Position numbers and translations under genes: made by a program. Positions 29,526 through 39,008 of a stretch of 64,000 nucleotides of DNA are shown one piece after another; the stretch's first letter is position 1, and each line of letters opens with the position of its first letter. The notes below the pieces were generated by a model that was not told the origin of the DNA, searched no databases, and saw nothing but the letters and a program-made list of their open reading frames with translations. Source of the stretch: an uncultured Commensalibacter sp. (GTDB lineage: Bacteria; Pseudomonadota; Alphaproteobacteria; Acetobacterales; Acetobacteraceae); contig CAMPDW010000002.1 in assembly GCA_946699565.1 (NCBI GenBank), forward strand, positions 1 to 64,000, in the 5' to 3' direction.

Positions 29526-30434
29526 CTAGTTATGACCTAATAATGCTGGACTAGCGACGGGTTTTGTCTTGGTTTTTTTATTCGTTAAGTTAATCCGACC
29601 CGGTGCATCAGGAGGGTTAATTTCATTATTTTTAAAATTAAAAATTCTTACAATTCTTAAACGATCAAGCGATGTATAGGGCACAACAATAGGATGCCTT
29701 GGATCAAGATAATGAACATAACCGATCGGTATTTCCGCAGGAAAAGCATTGCCCTTATTATCCGTAAGAACTTTCTCGCCCTCAATAGGTGGTTTGTCTT
29801 CTGGATAAAAGATTAATTTAGGATATGAAGTATTATCTCCAGCCATAATCGCCTGAACATGAGAATTCGTTAAATTCACGGGTACCCGACTTACAGGATC
29901 ATTAATTAATAAGATCCTAGCTGAACGATCACCTGTTTCTGTAACTCTTCCTACTAATCCAAATCCACTTAAAGCGATTTCACCAACATGAACATTATGT
30001 CCTGATTGTAACACAACTAAAACCGCCTTATGATAAATTCCACTTCCATCAGCAACGATATGGGCGGTAATATAAGTTATTCTTGAATCTGGGATCCAAT
30101 GTAACTGTTTTTTTAACTCTACATTTTCTTCTGCTAAACCCAAGGCAACATGATACCAACCTTTTAATTCTTTATTCTCGTGTTTTAATTTTTTATTTTC
30201 TTTCATAATATTTCGAACATCATGAAAATTCTGAAAGAATTTATTAAGCATGTCACAAGGTTTTTCGACGATAACATAAACAGGCAATAAAAAATCAACA
30301 ACCTTCAAACGTACATCTTCAATTAACTTGGGTTTTGCTTGGCCTATTATCATGATTAAAATCGCCATTATAAATAATAATGGTAATATTAATTTTGTTA
30401 AAGCCTGTTTAATCTGAATAGATATAGGTATCAT
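29526..30434 (-). CDS. mreC: Rod shape-determining protein MreC
   Basis: Bitopic scaffold that links MreB filaments to PBP2 and RodA. The 302 aa protein has one N-terminal membrane helix, a coiled coil of about 40 residues (NIMKENKKLKHENKELK through NVELKKQL), and two beta domains with GLVGRVTETGDRSARILLINDP and PKLIFYPEDKPPIEGEKVLT. The C-terminus is a basic, Pro- and Thr-rich tail. It is separated from mreB by 148 bp containing a strong palindrome. Confidence 0.94.
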   Translation of the reverse strand: MIPISIQIKQALTKLILPLLFIMAILIMIIGQAKPKLIEDVRLKVVDFLLPVYVIVEKPCDMLNKFFQNFHDVRNIMKENKKLKHENKELKGWYHVALGLAEENVELKKQLHWIPDSRITYITAHIVADGSGIYHKAVLVVLQSGHNVHVGEIALSGFGLVGRVTETGDRSARILLINDPVSRVPVNLTNSHVQAIMAGDNTSYPKLIFYPEDKPPIEGEKVLTDNKGNAFPAEIPIGYVHYLDPRHPIVVPYTSLDRLRIVRIFNFKNNEINPPDAPGRINLTNKKTKTKPVASPALLGHN

Positions 30435-30502
30435 TACAGTTATAATTTTTGAATTTTGTTACATGCTATATTTGTTTTATACGACTTACTTGATCATATA
30501 CA

Positions 30503-30536
30503 ATAAGCAATATACAAAGATTTGTATATTGCTTAT
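30503..30536. repeat. Perfect 16-bp inverted repeat between mreB and mreC
   Basis: The arms ATAAGCAATATACAAA and TTTGTATATTGCTTAT are exact reverse complements around a 2-bp centre (GA). It sits in the mreB-mreC intergenic region, about 50 bp after the mreB stop. Neither strand has a U-tract after it, so it is not a standard intrinsic terminator. It may be a protein-binding operator, or an mRNA hairpin for partial termination, processing or stabilisation that sets MreB above MreC. Confidence 0.7.
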
Positions 30537-30582
30537 CCATTAAAATTAACTATACTATTTGATTTTATTTTTAAATATAAAA

Positions 30583-32101
<1,519 letters not shown>

Positions 32102-32476
32102 ATGCACAATATTTCCAAAAAATCCTTATTAAGTCTTTCTACAGTTATTTTATCAGCATCTTTACTTGTTGCATGTAATAATGGTTATAGTGCTGCTGGA
32201 AGAGCAGGTACAGGGGCCTTAATTGGTGGAGGATCAGGTGCAGCAATTGGTGCACTCGCTGGTGGAGGAAAAGGAGCTGCTATTGGAGCTTTATCAGGGG
32301 GAGCTCTGGGGGCAGGAATAGGTGCGCTAACAACACCAAATCAACCAAAACCTAATTACAATAACAATAATTACCCAAATTATAACAATAATAACCAATA
32401 TTATAATAATAGTAATAACCAATACGAACAACCCAATTACAGACCTCAAAATTATTCCAATAGATCAAATCAATAA
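32102..32476 (+). CDS. Glycine-zipper lipoprotein with Asn/Tyr-rich tail
   Basis: A 124 aa protein. The signal peptide ends in lipobox LLVAC (Cys25). Residues about 34-76 form glycine-zipper repeats (GTGALIGGGSGAAIGALAGG and on), a motif that inserts into or packs against membranes. The last 45 residues are almost only Asn, Tyr, Gln and Pro. Small glycine-zipper lipoproteins are common envelope proteins of unproven function. AGGAG precedes the ATG. It ends just before a terminator shared with the convergent leuA. Confidence 0.7.
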   Translation: MHNISKKSLLSLSTVILSASLLVACNNGYSAAGRAGTGALIGGGSGAAIGALAGGGKGAAIGALSGGALGAGIGALTTPNQPKPNYNNNNYPNYNNNNQYYNNSNNQYEQPNYRPQNYSNRSNQ

Positions 32477-32499
32477 AAAAACGGCGTTTAACGCCGTTT
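32475..32499 (-). terminator. Intrinsic terminator of leuA, possibly bidirectional
   Basis: A 9-bp stem (AAACGGCGT / ACGCCGTTT) with a TTA loop lies between the convergent lipoprotein gene and leuA. Read on the minus strand it is followed by a run of seven U, a standard intrinsic terminator for leuA. On the plus strand the trailing U-tract is short, so termination there would be weaker. Confidence 0.85.
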
Positions 32500-32509
32500 C
32501 CTTGAGTAT

Positions 32510-34084
32510 CTAATTTACAATTTCAGGTTTTTGACGTTGCCGTTTGGTTAATAATTTATTCAAGGCATGAATATAGGCTTTTACAGCCGAAACAACTGTA
32601 TCGACATCCGTACCTTGTCCATCTACTGTTTTACCGTTTTCTTCAAGCCTTACCGTCGTTTTGGCCTGAGCATCCGTCCCTTGCGTCACTGCACCAATTG
32701 AAAATAAAGATAAAGTTGCTTCAGGATGGGGGAAAATTTTCCTAATTGCATTGAATGCTGCATCAACTGAACCGCTATTTCCTGTAAACTGAACAATTTT
32801 ATTTTGCTTATCAATTTCTATAGTTAGGGAAACCTCTGATGATCTAATCCCACTTTGAAAAGAAATATCAATCAAACGTAAAAATTCATGATCACGAACT
32901 TCATCATCGACTAAAGCCATAATATCATCATCGTATACCGTTTTCTTTTGATCTGCCAATGTCTTAAACCGTTGAAATGCTTCATTTAATTTTTCATCTG
33001 AAAAATCATTATATCCCAGAGACTTCAATTTGTCCTTAAAGGCAGCACGACCAGAATGTTTTCCCAAAATTAAAGAAGATCGATTCCAACCTACACTTTC
33101 AGGGGTCATGATTTCATATGTTTCAGCATTTTTTAATATACCATCCTGATGAATGCCACTTTCATGGGCAAAAGCATTTCTTCCAACTATGGCTTTATTA
33201 GGCTGTACATCAAACCCTGTAATCGTTGATAAAATACGAGAAGCATTTAATAATTTTTCGCTGACAATCGGATTATCAAAAGGAAATTTATCATGGCGTG
33301 TACGTAAAATCATCGTAATTTCTTCAAGTGCTGCGTTTCCTGCCCTTTCGCCAATTCCATTAATTGTACATTCCACCTGTCTTGCACCACCCTGTAATGA
33401 AGCGATGGTATTTGCAACACCCAATCCCAAATCATTGTGATTATGACACGAAAATATAACCTGATCTGCACCTGGAACACGTTCAATCAGATCCCTAAAA
33501 ATATGCCTCATATCATCAGGAGTTGAATAACCCACAGTATCAGGAATATTAATCGTTGTAGCTCCATTTTTTATCGCTGTTTCAACACAACGACATAAAA
33601 AATCTGGTTCCGTACGTGACCCATCTTCTGCGGACCATTGAACATCATCAGTGAATTGTCTTGCTTTTTTATTTCCTTCTGCAATTACTTCTAATACCAT
33701 TTCTGGTTCCATATGTAATTTATATTTCATATGTAAAGGTGAAGTCGAAATGAAATTATGAATACGTTTACGTTTAGCAGGCTTTAACGCTTCACCTGCT
33801 TTTTCAATATCTTTTTTTCCACCCGAACGTGCCAATCCACAGATAACAGAATCCTTTATTAACTCTGCAATTTTATGAACGCTTTCAAAATCTCCATCAG
33901 AAGCGACAGGAAAACCAGCCTCAATTACATCAACACCCAATTCAGCCAAAATTTTTGCCATCCTTAATTTTTCATTTAAATTCATTGAAAAACCAGGAGA
34001 TTGCTCACCATCACGTAACGTTGTATCGAAAAATATAACACGATCTTTTTCAATTATTCCAAAAGAAGGATGGTTTATACTCAT
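32510..34084 (-). CDS. leuA: 2-isopropylmalate synthase
   Basis: First committed step of leucine synthesis, condensing acetyl-CoA with 2-oxoisovalerate. It has the HMG-CoA lyase-like TIM barrel with FFDTTLRDGEQSPGFSM near the start, the metal-binding HNHNDLGLGVAN, NGIGERAGNAALEE, and the C-terminal LeuA allosteric domain that binds leucine (SIGAVTQGTDAQAKTTVRLEE). I start at the ATG at 34084 (524 aa); an in-frame GTG 20 codons upstream adds a segment with no family match. A terminator hairpin lies in its leader. Confidence 0.95.
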   Translation of the reverse strand: MSINHPSFGIIEKDRVIFFDTTLRDGEQSPGFSMNLNEKLRMAKILAELGVDVIEAGFPVASDGDFESVHKIAELIKDSVICGLARSGGKKDIEKAGEALKPAKRKRIHNFISTSPLHMKYKLHMEPEMVLEVIAEGNKKARQFTDDVQWSAEDGSRTEPDFLCRCVETAIKNGATTINIPDTVGYSTPDDMRHIFRDLIERVPGADQVIFSCHNHNDLGLGVANTIASLQGGARQVECTINGIGERAGNAALEEITMILRTRHDKFPFDNPIVSEKLLNASRILSTITGFDVQPNKAIVGRNAFAHESGIHQDGILKNAETYEIMTPESVGWNRSSLILGKHSGRAAFKDKLKSLGYNDFSDEKLNEAFQRFKTLADQKKTVYDDDIMALVDDEVRDHEFLRLIDISFQSGIRSSEVSLTIEIDKQNKIVQFTGNSGSVDAAFNAIRKIFPHPEATLSLFSIGAVTQGTDAQAKTTVRLEENGKTVDGQGTDVDTVVSAVKAYIHALNKLLTKRQRQKPEIVN

Positions 34085-34188
34085 TTTAAATAAATCCTCA
34101 TCATATGCCAAATGCTTTTCTAAGCTATTTAAGACACAAATCACGCCCTAAAATGCCTAAGAAAAATAAATTTTTAAAGGGAAATTAC

Positions 34189-34240
34189 AAAAAACCCCCT
34201 AAATAAGATAACCTTATTACAAGATTATCTTACCTAGGGG
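34189..34240 (-). terminator. Terminator hairpin in the leuA leader (possible attenuator)
   Basis: On the minus strand CCCCTA (34240-34235) pairs with TAGGGG (34201-34196) and AAGATAA (34231-34225) with TTATCTT (34211-34205), followed by U6 at 34194-34189. It stands about 105 bp before the leuA ATG and about 140 bp after the amidase stop. It may simply end the amidase transcript. Alternatively it attenuates leuA, since a short frame (34338 to 34234) ends inside the stem. Confidence 0.7.
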
Positions 34241-34382
34241 CTACTAAGTTGAAAGATCAAACAAAACACAGATATCCACTCTCTATTTCTAAAATAGAAA
34301 AAATTATTTTCCAAAAGAGAGAATACCGTAAATTTCATGTCTCTATGACATCACTTTTTAAAATAAAAAGCAAGTTTAATTT

Positions 34383-35279
34383 TCAGCCTGTTAAATGAGT
34401 AACGCTTCCACCAATCATAAAATAACGATCAACAGCATTCTTTAAGGAAGTTGCAATAAGTCTACGATGCGCTATTTGACGCAATGCGGCCTCATCCCTT
34501 CGATTGGACATAAAACCCATTTCAATAAGAATTGATGGTATGTTAACTGATTTCAAAACTACAAATGCAGCATGTCTTTTTGGATGAGGTAATAATCCAA
34601 CACGGGAATTAAAGGATAAAACAACATTTTGTGCCATTGTAGCTGATTCTTTTTTTGTTTCCAATTTGACTAAACTTGCCAATATTTTTTCAACCGCTGG
34701 AGATGTTACATGGATATTAGGACCACCATAACGATCGGCTTGATTTTCGACAGACGCCAAAGCAGCCGATTGGGCATCAGAAGCGTGATTGGATAAGGTA
34801 TAAACACTTGCACCCCGAACTGATGAGTCACGTAAGGCATCAGCATGCATCGATATAAATAAATTCGCATTTCTTTTTTGGGCAAAATCAACACGACCAT
34901 CCAAAGGAATAAAATGATCTGAATTTCTCGTTAAATAAACCTGATATCGTCCAGATTGCCTTAATAAATTAGCAAGTTCAACGGCCGTAGCATATGCAAC
35001 ATGTTTTTCATAAGTTCCAGAATAACCGATAGCACCTGGATCACGACCACCATGTCCAGGATCAAGTACAACCATCGGTAACGCAGGGCGTGTATTTCCT
35101 ATATAAGCAGGTGATTTTATTTTTTTTTTCTGGTGATTTAACCGTAAAACTGAACTATTTGCAAGATGGCCTTTTTCAACATTATTTCCTTTTTTCTTTA
35201 TCACTCCCAATGCAACAGAAGGAAATAAAATACCTATTGATGCTAATAATGTATTTCGTCTGGAGACTTTTAACGCCAT
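34383..35279 (-). CDS. N-acetylmuramoyl-L-alanine amidase (AmiC type)
   Basis: Zinc amidase (Amidase_3) that splits septal peptidoglycan. Zinc and catalytic residues are visible: His in VLDPGHGGRDPGA, Glu in GTYEKHVAY, His in LFISMHADA, and the catalytic Glu in SILIEMGFMSN. The N-terminus (ATG at 35279, with AGG upstream) reads VSRRNTLLASIGILFPSVALG, a plausible twin-arginine signal, and known AmiA/AmiC proteins are Tat substrates. No separate AMIN domain is evident; about 60 linker residues precede the catalytic domain. The frame extends 14 codons further upstream. Confidence 0.9.
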   Translation of the reverse strand: MALKVSRRNTLLASIGILFPSVALGVIKKKGNNVEKGHLANSSVLRLNHQKKKIKSPAYIGNTRPALPMVVLDPGHGGRDPGAIGYSGTYEKHVAYATAVELANLLRQSGRYQVYLTRNSDHFIPLDGRVDFAQKRNANLFISMHADALRDSSVRGASVYTLSNHASDAQSAALASVENQADRYGGPNIHVTSPAVEKILASLVKLETKKESATMAQNVVLSFNSRVGLLPHPKRHAAFVVLKSVNIPSILIEMGFMSNRRDEAALRQIAHRRLIATSLKNAVDRYFMIGGSVTHLTG

Positions 35280-35598
35280 CTTAATCCTATCCCTTTGACA
35301 AACCATTAGGTTATTCATCATATTTTTTTAAACTTTGCTCTATTCAGGGTAAATAAATACGCTATTAAATATCATTTGTAAAAAATTTACATTTTTATTA
35401 AAAATATAATTCATATTTTAATACGTAAAAAACCTTTGCTTTCACTACTCATTTTGAGATATTAAAATAGTGTAAGATTTTATTCCTAAATAATAAATGA
35501 ATAATACTTAAAATCCTATATTTTTTGTTTATTTTTGATGACAAAAAAAAATGTCAATTAAAAATAGAAAGTCTAATATGAAAGAAAGTAATTAAAAA

Positions 35599-35627
35599 TT
35601 GACGCTTTTTAAAACTACTAATAACAT
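35599..35627 (+). promoter_or_regulatory. Candidate sigma70-type promoter of rne
   Basis: TTGACG (35599-35604) and TAACAT (35622-35627) are separated by exactly 17 bp. The matches to consensus are 5/6 and 4/6. Transcription from here would give a leader of about 150 nt that contains the hairpins at 35673-35768. Confidence 0.4.
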
Positions 35628-35672
35628 TACAAAAATAAACAAGAATGCAAATATAATCGAAATTCCTATTAA

Positions 35673-35768
35673 AAATGCTTCATGGTTACATACTCCCTAA
35701 GATGTTGAGTTTAACATGTTTCCAACAAAAAGCATTTCTTCAGAAAAGATTGATTGTCGTAACAATCA
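35673..35768 (+). promoter_or_regulatory. Structured 5' leader of rne
   Basis: Nested complementarity: AAATGCTT (35673-35680) pairs with AAGCATTT (35730-35737), enclosing a small hairpin ATGTT/AACAT (35702-35717). A separate stem TGATTGT/ACAATCA with a CGTA loop (35751-35768) ends three bases before GGAG (35771). In E. coli, RNase E cleaves hairpins of its own leader to control its level; the same kind of control is inferred here by analogy only. Confidence 0.5.
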
Positions 35769-35786
35769 CCGGAGTATTTATAAAAC

Positions 35787-38309
35787 ATGAATAAAAAAAT
35801 GCTGATTGATGCCAGCTATAAAGAAGAAACACGCGTCGTAATCCTAGATAGCAATTATATTGAAGGTTATGATATTGAAAATTCAGCAAAGAAACAAATA
35901 AAAGGAAATATTTACCTTGCTAAAGTTATACGAATAGAACCAAGTTTACAGGCAGCTTTTGTTGATTATGGCGGAAATCGTCATGGATTTTTAGCGTTCA
36001 ATGAAATCCATCCTGATTATTATCAAATTCCTATAGCAGATCGTAAAAAATTACTGGAATTACAAGAATTAAATAAAATTCACGAAACGTTACCTCCAGA
36101 TGAAGAGCAAAATTTCGATCAGCCTTCTTATTATGAAGAACAAGAAAATACTTCCAATCAATTTGTCAAAAATTATAAAATCCAAGAAGTCATTCATAAA
36201 CGTCAAATTATCTTGGTTCAAGTAGTTAAAGAAGAACGTGGAAATAAAGGTGCTGCCCTAACCACTTATCTATCCTTAGCTGGTCGTTATTGTGTTTTAA
36301 TGCCTAATTCCTTAAGAACAGGAGGAATTTCAAGAAAAATCACCTCTCCTTCTGAAAGAAAACGTTTAAAAGACATTATTACAGAACTTAATATTCCAGC
36401 ACATATGGGTATGATCATCCGTACTGCAGGAGCTCAATGTCCAAAAGCAGATACTTTAAAAGATGGTGAATATCTTCTTCATTTATGGGATGAAATTCGT
36501 AATTTAACAATGAAATCCATTGCTCCAGCCTTAATTTATGAAGATTCCAACTTATTAAAATTAACTCTACGTGATAATTATACAACAGATATAAGTGAGA
36601 TTTTAATTGATGGTGAAGAGGCATGGTCTCAGGCAAGAGATTACATGCGCGCATTGATGCCACAAAACATTCATAAACTTCATCTTTGGCGCGATCAAAA
36701 ACAATCTCTTTTTTCGTATTATAAAGTTGAGAATTTAATAGACCAAATGCTCTCTCCTATTGTTCAATTAAAGTCAGGAGGGTATTTAGTCATCAATCAA
36801 ACAGAAGCTTTGGTTGCTATTGATGTAAACTCTGGTCGATCCATTAAAGAAAAAGATTTGGAAGAGACTGCGTTAAGAACCAACCAAGAAGCAGCTAATG
36901 AGATTGCTCGCCAATTAAGATTACGAGATTTAGCTGGTTTAATCGTCATTGACTTTATTGATATGGAAAATAAAAAACACAATTTCATAATTGAGCGACG
37001 ATTGAAATCTTTACTTCATAAAGATCGTGCACGAATTCAAGTTGGATCAATTTCCTCATTCGGTCTTATGGAAATGACACGCCAAAGATTGCGTCCTTCT
37101 ATCGCAGAATTTACCTTTATTCCTTGCCATGAATGTAATGGCACTGGCATCATACGCAGTGATGCAAATATATCCTTACATATTATAAGACAAATTGATG
37201 AAGAAGCTAGAAAAATAAAACCTGGAATTTTGACAGTTTCCATTTCATCAAATAACATTGCCCTGAATATTCTTAACCATAAACGTAATTGGCTAACGGA
37301 TATTGAAAAAAAATATAAAATTAAAATTAATTTTGTTATTGATGCAAATTTAACATCTCATAATATACATTTCTCAAGCAAAGCAGATGCTGCTTTTGAT
37401 ATTGAAGTAGAAAATAATAGTGCCCAACTTACTCAAACACCCCTTCAAGAAAATCTTTTTGTAAGAGAAATTCCAATTCAATCCTATTTGGAATATCAAA
37501 ATAATCCTGACGATTCTCTTGATGATATTATTATTGAAGAAAATATTATCGATATACAACCTGATAAAAATGATTTTGATAAAAAACTTGATATATTCAA
37601 TAATAAACAGATAAATTCTCAAGATAATTTTGATTCTGATGACGCACAAGAAATTGAACATACAAAAGCTAAAGTTAAAAAGCAAAGCTATTATTCACGT
37701 CGTAATCGATATAAAAATAATCATATAAATGCAACAAAAAAGGATGAAAATAATAGTCATACTTTTGATCAAGCCGTTGAATCTAAGCCTACAAACCTAT
37801 CAGTAGAATTGTCAGAAATACCCACAAAAATTGCCCTCGAAGTTAATAAAGATCATGAACATCAATTAAGTCATGATGTTTCAGATCAACTAAAAGAAAA
37901 TGAAAATATCGTACCTCTTGATGAAAACAAGACGTCGATAACAGCACGTTCTGAAACGACTGATAAAGAGGAAAAATCCACAAAACGTCGCCGTACGATC
38001 CAAACAAGTCGTACTGCAAAAACTAAATCTTCAAACACCACGAAAATAACACGTAAACGAGCATCTCCTAAAAAAGAGACTGTCAAAGAAACAAGCAGTG
38101 AATCAATGGGTCAAAATGAAGAAAAAGAAACAAAAGTAAAAAAAGTCACACGCGCACGTAAATCGCCAGTAACAAAGAAAACGACAACGCGAAAGTCATC
38201 AACGAAAAAAGCTGAAATCGACAATGATGATGAACAGCCTTTAATTCAACCTATTGTCATTGATGATAAACCAAGCGAAAAACCTCGTTCTGGATGGTGG
38301 AAACGATAA
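35787..38309 (+). CDS. rne: Ribonuclease E/G
   Basis: Endoribonuclease that starts mRNA decay and processes rRNA and tRNA. The 840 aa protein has an S1 domain split by an acidic insert (about residues 38-165). The catalytic domain carries the metal-binding Asp346 (AIDVNSGRS) and Asp389 (VIDFIDME), 43 residues apart as in the E. coli enzyme, and the Zn-link CHECNGTG. From about residue 540 the chain is low complexity: acidic and Asn-rich, then strongly Lys/Arg/Thr-rich, ending in SGWWKR. This is the expected disordered RNA- and degradosome-binding scaffold. It is long enough to be RNase E rather than RNase G. Confidence 0.94.
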   Translation: MNKKMLIDASYKEETRVVILDSNYIEGYDIENSAKKQIKGNIYLAKVIRIEPSLQAAFVDYGGNRHGFLAFNEIHPDYYQIPIADRKKLLELQELNKIHETLPPDEEQNFDQPSYYEEQENTSNQFVKNYKIQEVIHKRQIILVQVVKEERGNKGAALTTYLSLAGRYCVLMPNSLRTGGISRKITSPSERKRLKDIITELNIPAHMGMIIRTAGAQCPKADTLKDGEYLLHLWDEIRNLTMKSIAPALIYEDSNLLKLTLRDNYTTDISEILIDGEEAWSQARDYMRALMPQNIHKLHLWRDQKQSLFSYYKVENLIDQMLSPIVQLKSGGYLVINQTEALVAIDVNSGRSIKEKDLEETALRTNQEAANEIARQLRLRDLAGLIVIDFIDMENKKHNFIIERRLKSLLHKDRARIQVGSISSFGLMEMTRQRLRPSIAEFTFIPCHECNGTGIIRSDANISLHIIRQIDEEARKIKPGILTVSISSNNIALNILNHKRNWLTDIEKKYKIKINFVIDANLTSHNIHFSSKADAAFDIEVENNSAQLTQTPLQENLFVREIPIQSYLEYQNNPDDSLDDIIIEENIIDIQPDKNDFDKKLDIFNNKQINSQDNFDSDDAQEIEHTKAKVKKQSYYSRRNRYKNNHINATKKDENNSHTFDQAVESKPTNLSVELSEIPTKIALEVNKDHEHQLSHDVSDQLKENENIVPLDENKTSITARSETTDKEEKSTKRRRTIQTSRTAKTKSSNTTKITRKRASPKKETVKETSSESMGQNEEKETKVKKVTRARKSPVTKKTTTRKSSTKKAEIDNDDEQPLIQPIVIDDKPSEKPRSGWWKR

Positions 38310-38319
38310 TTCAATTCTT

Positions 38320-38346
38320 ACAAGGAACACAAATAGTGTTCCTTGT
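38320..38346 (+). terminator. Hairpin after rne
   Basis: A perfect 11-bp stem, ACAAGGAACAC / GTGTTCCTTGT, with the loop AAATA begins 10 bp after the rne stop. It lacks the U-tract of a normal intrinsic terminator, so it may act with Rho or protect the 3' end from exonucleases. Confidence 0.6.
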
Positions 38347-38430
38347 GAAAATATGATAAAAAGAACAAAAGCTTAATATAAATATATATTCTATTTAAAG
38401 TTTAGATTATCATAAAGTTAATTTAATAAT

Positions 38431-38874
38431 ATGCAACTCTCTCGATATACCGACTATGCACTAAGAACACTAATCTATTTAAATATGCATCGTGATCGAC
38501 TTTGCTCTATCCATGAAATAGCAAATTATTATTCTATTTCACAAAATCATCTAATGAAAATTGTTCATCAACTTGGTAAACAAGGAATAGTTAAAACCCT
38601 TCGTGGCAGGAATGGAGGTTTAATTCTTAACATCGAACCTGAGAAAATTAAATTAGGGGATATTATTAAGAATACTGAAGAAGATACAATTCATGTTAAA
38701 TGTGATCAGTGTCTTATTCGATGTAACTGTAATCTTCCACGCTTTTTGGTTGAAGCTGTTAATAGTTTTTACTCAACCCTGAACAAATATTCTTTAAGCG
38801 ATCTTTTTGCAGATCCTAACCAATTAAAATCAATATTAAATATTCCTGAGTTACTGAATAGTAATAAAGCCTAA
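38431..38874 (+). CDS. Rrf2-family iron-sulfur transcriptional regulator (NsrR-like)
   Basis: A 147 aa winged-helix protein. The start MQLSRYTDYALRTLIYL and the recognition helix region SISQNHLMKIVHQLGKQGIV are typical of Rrf2/NsrR proteins. The sensor loop holds four cysteines in CDQCLIRCNC, enough to bind a 2Fe-2S or 4Fe-4S cluster. NsrR relatives repress nitric-oxide defence genes and IscR relatives control cluster assembly; neither gene set is adjacent, so the target is unknown. Confidence 0.85.
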   Translation: MQLSRYTDYALRTLIYLNMHRDRLCSIHEIANYYSISQNHLMKIVHQLGKQGIVKTLRGRNGGLILNIEPEKIKLGDIIKNTEEDTIHVKCDQCLIRCNCNLPRFLVEAVNSFYSTLNKYSLSDLFADPNQLKSILNIPELLNSNKA

Positions 38875-39008
38875 AAAGATTTTTATCTTTTTCTATTCAT
38901 TCAAATAACAGGATATGCTTTTATAATTTTGCAAAAGCGTGTAAAGCAATAAATTCATCAATCATTTAATAGTCAAAAAACTTATTTTAATTTAAACAGG
39001 ATAAATCA

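Larger units (their letters stand above)
35280..35786. other. Upstream region of the RNase E gene
   Basis: About 500 bp between the divergent amidase and rne. It contains an interrupted palindrome TGACA-A8-TGTCA at 35539-35556, a candidate promoter at 35599-35627 and a structured leader at 35673-35768 (both listed separately). No open frame is convincing. Confidence 0.45.
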
